A DNA stretch of 64,000 nucleotides from Nemertoderma westbladi (Eukaryota > Xenacoelomorpha > Nemertodermatida > Nemertodermatidae): the NCBI GenBank assembly GCA_032718475.1, contig JAUCBJ010006452.1, positions 1-64,000 on the forward strand. Reading direction: 5' to 3'. Below, in pieces: positions 61,459 to 64,000 of this stretch. The position numbers and the translations under genes were made by a program. The notes beneath the pieces were generated by a model. It ran no database searches, was not told the origin of the DNA, and saw only the letters and a list, made by a program, of their open reading frames with translations. Each line of letters opens with the position of its first letter. Within the stretch, counting starts at the first letter, position 1.

Positions 61459-63999
61459 TTACGTTATGGAGTCCCTAGATCTTTGTCGAATTAGGGAAGT
61501 GGTCGTAGGAAGAGTATCTTGCCTTCCATGGTTTCCGGACAGTTTTCGGTCTCTTTCCAGTAAACCTAAGCGACCAGCTGGGCGATTAGGCTGTCGTGTT
61601 ACTTCCTCCGCTCCCTTGGCCTGTCTAATCTTCGCCGTGGTAAGATGAGGAGGCCATTCATCTTCTTCTTTACTTAGGGAGTCGGGTCCACCTAACCAGC
61701 CGGGAGTATCTATCCGTTCTTGAGGAGTTGCTCCTCTGGAAGCGATGTCGGCTAGATTAATCATCTCGGGGCGATGTCTCCATTGATCTACATTGGAGTT
61801 AATATCGTCATTATCTGAGGAGTATGGTGTTCCCTCAGTGGGTTCGTCCACCTCACTGCTCTCCTCTTCCCAATCCTTTACTTGAAGTAGCCGGTCTTGT
61901 GGCAATCTTTCTTCAAGAGTTCTGCGGGAAGGGCCAGTAAAGTACCAACCTACTCTAGTTCTTACCGCATAAGTTTGTAATGGCTGCGGTTGAGCAGGCC
62001 GTTTCTCCAATGTCTCGAGCGCCTCATGCGCGTTTTGGCCGATGAGGATTTGCACTCCAGGATAATCGGTTTGGAATCGAGGTATCTCAAGATGTTGGAT
62101 GCTCTCGTCCTCGTCCCAGTTATAAGGTTCTACTTGGGTAGTAGCGAAGTTCTTTATTGCCACCATTTTTACTGACCTTATACTTTGTTCTCCTAATTTA
62201 TCCTGTGGGGTGGACAACGCACCTATATAGTAATCTGCCGTTATGGTAGATTTCCAAACTTGCATAATTCCGGACATATTTAACTTAGTTCGGAATTTGG
62301 GTTGTCCAGCAAAGATGTCCTCGGCTAGTTCTTTGTCGATGAATGTTCCTGTACTGCCGGAGTCAAGGAGGGCATTCACTATGTAACTCTTATTAGGACC
62401 GTGAACTCTTACCTGTACCACAGGAAATTCTCGTATTCCTACGTGGGAGGTTGGAGCTTTCCAAGATGGTTGTCTGTCAAAGGTGGTTGGGGGGAACTCC
62501 GTGTCGGTGTCTTTTTCGTACGTAAGTGCTCGATACACTGCGGTATTTATTAGATAACAGGATTCGTTGGCATCGGAGAATTCGTCCGTATAGAATCCTT
62601 CCCACTCAGAACTTTGGTCAGTGTCGTTCACATCACTGAATTGGACATGTGATTTGGGCTCACTTACCTGACTCGGGCTGTTTCGTTCGAATTCCGTGTG
62701 CAACAAGCTATGATGTTTCGCGCCGCACTTAGCACACCTTGCGTCAGAGTAACAGGTTCGCCGCTGGTGTCCGCGTCTGAGACAGTTATAACACAACCGC
62801 TTATCCCACAGGACTCCACGTCTATCTGCCAGGGATTTCTTTAGGAATTCTGCACACGCACTCAAACGGTGGGGCCCGTCGCACAGCGCACATTTTGGTT
62901 TGATGTTACTCACTTTACCTTGGGTAATGTTATGCACTTTCGCTCGTTCTTCGGGCTTTCTTACCTGAATTCTGTTGGGAGACTGAGGAGGGGTCTTGGC
63001 AACCTGTTCTCTCCTATCATTGGTTCGAGACTTGTATTTACTTACGTCTTTTGGGGTTTTGTGGTCATAGTAAGATCTTGCTGTGTCTTTCCCGCTGTCC
63101 TCCTCATGGGAGGTCTGGCTTTCGCCCTCGTCTGTATAACACACGGGTATTATTCTTTTCCTAGAAACGGGTTTCTCACTTACCTGATTTTCCGATGTTT
63201 TCTCTCTGGACTGCTTTATGAGTTGTAGTTTGACCTCACCGTCTAGGAATGACATGAGATCAGCCATGGTAGGGCTCCGTCGTTGTTGCTCCATCATATA
63301 CAACACTTTCTTGTCCCAGCGAGTACATACTCCACCCTTTGGTAAAGTAGAGACTATGGCTCCAATAACCATGGAACTCTGATATTCATGAGACTTACCT
63401 AACCAATCCAATTGTCTACAGATCTCTTGAATCTCATCGGAAAACTCTATAATCTCGTTACTAAGGAACTTTCGGGGGGCTACTAGTTTTGCATACAAAT
63501 ACTTAGCTATGTTATCCTTATTACCATACCTGGTGTTTAATGTATCCCAAACTTGTCTTAATCCATTTGGATGTCCAATAAACTTCAACGCCATTAACTT
63601 GGGAGGTCCTTCCAAACATTTGATGAGGAATCTCAGTTTCTCTCCGCTAGATAGTACAGAGTTCTGTATGCTATCTTCGTAATATTCATTAAACGGTAAC
63701 CATTTCATCTCATCTCCATTGAATTTGACGATTTCTCCCACTTTGACCGCTTGGCGGGCTTCTGTTCTAGCCATCTGACGCGTAAAGCTTTCTTGGGCCA
63801 TCGTGTTATTTAATATCGAATTATCGGTATATAAATTTCTCGGATTATTATCAGGTCTATAGGGAATATCATTACCAACAGGTTTATAATCACCCTTAAT
63901 AGGGTTTGCTATAGGAGTTTCTACTTCGCTAGCAGTATAGATGCGTGTAGGCTCCACACCTTGCGCATGAAATACTTCAGGCCTAACAGGTTGACACAT
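61459..63999 (-). CDS. E4 Gag-protease frame with RT-RNaseH-integrase deleted (partial)
   Basis: 846 codons visible; the start lies beyond the right edge. Close to E2 Gag-Pol: GEIVKFNGDEMKWLPFNEYY (Gag domain), knuckles CALCDGPHRLSAC, CYNCLRRGHQRRTC and CAKCGAKHH, protease NALLDSGSTGTFIDKELAED, then the linker to YSSDNDDIN. At about 61795 the frame jumps directly to DQWRH and NLADIASRGATPQE, skipping RT and RNase H. At about 61600 it jumps again to RPAGRLGLLERDR, skipping integrase. Both joins keep the frame open to the native stop region. The product would be Gag plus protease only. Confidence 0.9.
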   Translation of the reverse strand: MCQPVRPEVFHAQGVEPTRIYTASEVETPIANPIKGDYKPVGNDIPYRPDNNPRNLYTDNSILNNTMAQESFTRQMARTEARQAVKVGEIVKFNGDEMKWLPFNEYYEDSIQNSVLSSGEKLRFLIKCLEGPPKLMALKFIGHPNGLRQVWDTLNTRYGNKDNIAKYLYAKLVAPRKFLSNEIIEFSDEIQEICRQLDWLGKSHEYQSSMVIGAIVSTLPKGGVCTRWDKKVLYMMEQQRRSPTMADLMSFLDGEVKLQLIKQSREKTSENQVSEKPVSRKRIIPVCYTDEGESQTSHEEDSGKDTARSYYDHKTPKDVSKYKSRTNDRREQVAKTPPQSPNRIQVRKPEERAKVHNITQGKVSNIKPKCALCDGPHRLSACAEFLKKSLADRRGVLWDKRLCYNCLRRGHQRRTCYSDARCAKCGAKHHSLLHTEFERNSPSQVSEPKSHVQFSDVNDTDQSSEWEGFYTDEFSDANESCYLINTAVYRALTYEKDTDTEFPPTTFDRQPSWKAPTSHVGIREFPVVQVRVHGPNKSYIVNALLDSGSTGTFIDKELAEDIFAGQPKFRTKLNMSGIMQVWKSTITADYYIGALSTPQDKLGEQSIRSVKMVAIKNFATTQVEPYNWDEDESIQHLEIPRFQTDYPGVQILIGQNAHEALETLEKRPAQPQPLQTYAVRTRVGWYFTGPSRRTLEERLPQDRLLQVKDWEEESSEVDEPTEGTPYSSDNDDINSNVDQWRHRPEMINLADIASRGATPQERIDTPGWLGGPDSLSKEEDEWPPHLTTAKIRQAKGAEEVTRQPNRPAGRLGLLERDRKLSGNHGRQDTLPTTTSLIRQRSRDSIT

Positions 64000-64000
64000 G

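Larger units (their letters stand above)
57126..63999 (-). mobile_element. E4: decayed E2-type BEL/Pao element, runs off the window
   Basis: Minus strand. 3' LTR 57126-58395 diverged from that of E2 but colinear; then remains of frames C, B and A, the conserved spacer, and a Gag-protease frame that continues past 63999. RT, RNase H and integrase are removed by two in-frame deletions. The 5' LTR would be to the right of the window. Confidence 0.9.

Overview
This is animal genomic DNA made almost entirely of transposable elements. BEL/Pao LTR retrotransposons (known only from animals), a piggyBac transposase, at least two non-LTR (LINE) retrotransposons, TIR elements, a tRNA-derived SINE-like repeat and GT-AG exon signals all point to a metazoan. 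One exon (52.4 kb) matches the SAM domain of the SAMD8/sphingomyelin-synthase family. The abundance of palindromic words such as TAGGCCTA and ACCGGT fits an aquatic invertebrate, but I cannot name the species.

Layout. 1-4.8 kb: minisatellites and a broken piggyBac gene. 4.84-39.5 kb: one nested stack. A minus-strand LINE is split in three pieces (38723-39494 endonuclease, 17446-18568 RT amino half, 4840-5236 RT carboxy half). The first gap is a TA-flanked, CAGT-ended DNA element (5237-17445), itself split by a young BEL/Pao element E1 (5277-15889, TSD TTGGT). The second gap is a TIR element with 4-bp TSD AATA (18569-38722), itself split by an 18.6-kb BEL/Pao element E2 (19342-37900, minus strand, TSD TAAAT). 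39.9-48 kb: remnant gag-protease, a roughly 50-copy 37-bp minisatellite, a truncated E1-like element E3 (42546-47226) and a second stretch of the same minisatellite. 48-57 kb: the only candidate host sequence: a signal-peptide exon, a SAMD8-like SAM exon and a secreted or GPI-type 217-aa protein, among LINE, SINE and MITE copies. 57.1-64 kb: a decayed E2-like element E4 running off the window.

How the genes fit. E2 carries an intact 2691-residue Gag-PR-RT-RNaseH-IN polyprotein, then a 1.6-kb conserved non-coding spacer, then three extra 3' reading frames (A, B, C) where an env gene might sit. They show no membrane segment; C has three zinc knuckles. E1 has the same plan: gag-protease, spacer, and one 3' gene whose zinc knuckles match those of E2-C in spacing. 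This shared 3' nucleic-acid-binding gene is the main candidate for something undescribed. E1 and E4 have both lost RT-RNaseH-integrase while keeping gag-protease open, and E1 has almost identical LTRs, so it probably moved recently by borrowing RT and integrase. Coordinates of nested boundaries rest on matching TIRs, LTRs and target duplications seen by eye; no alignment was run.
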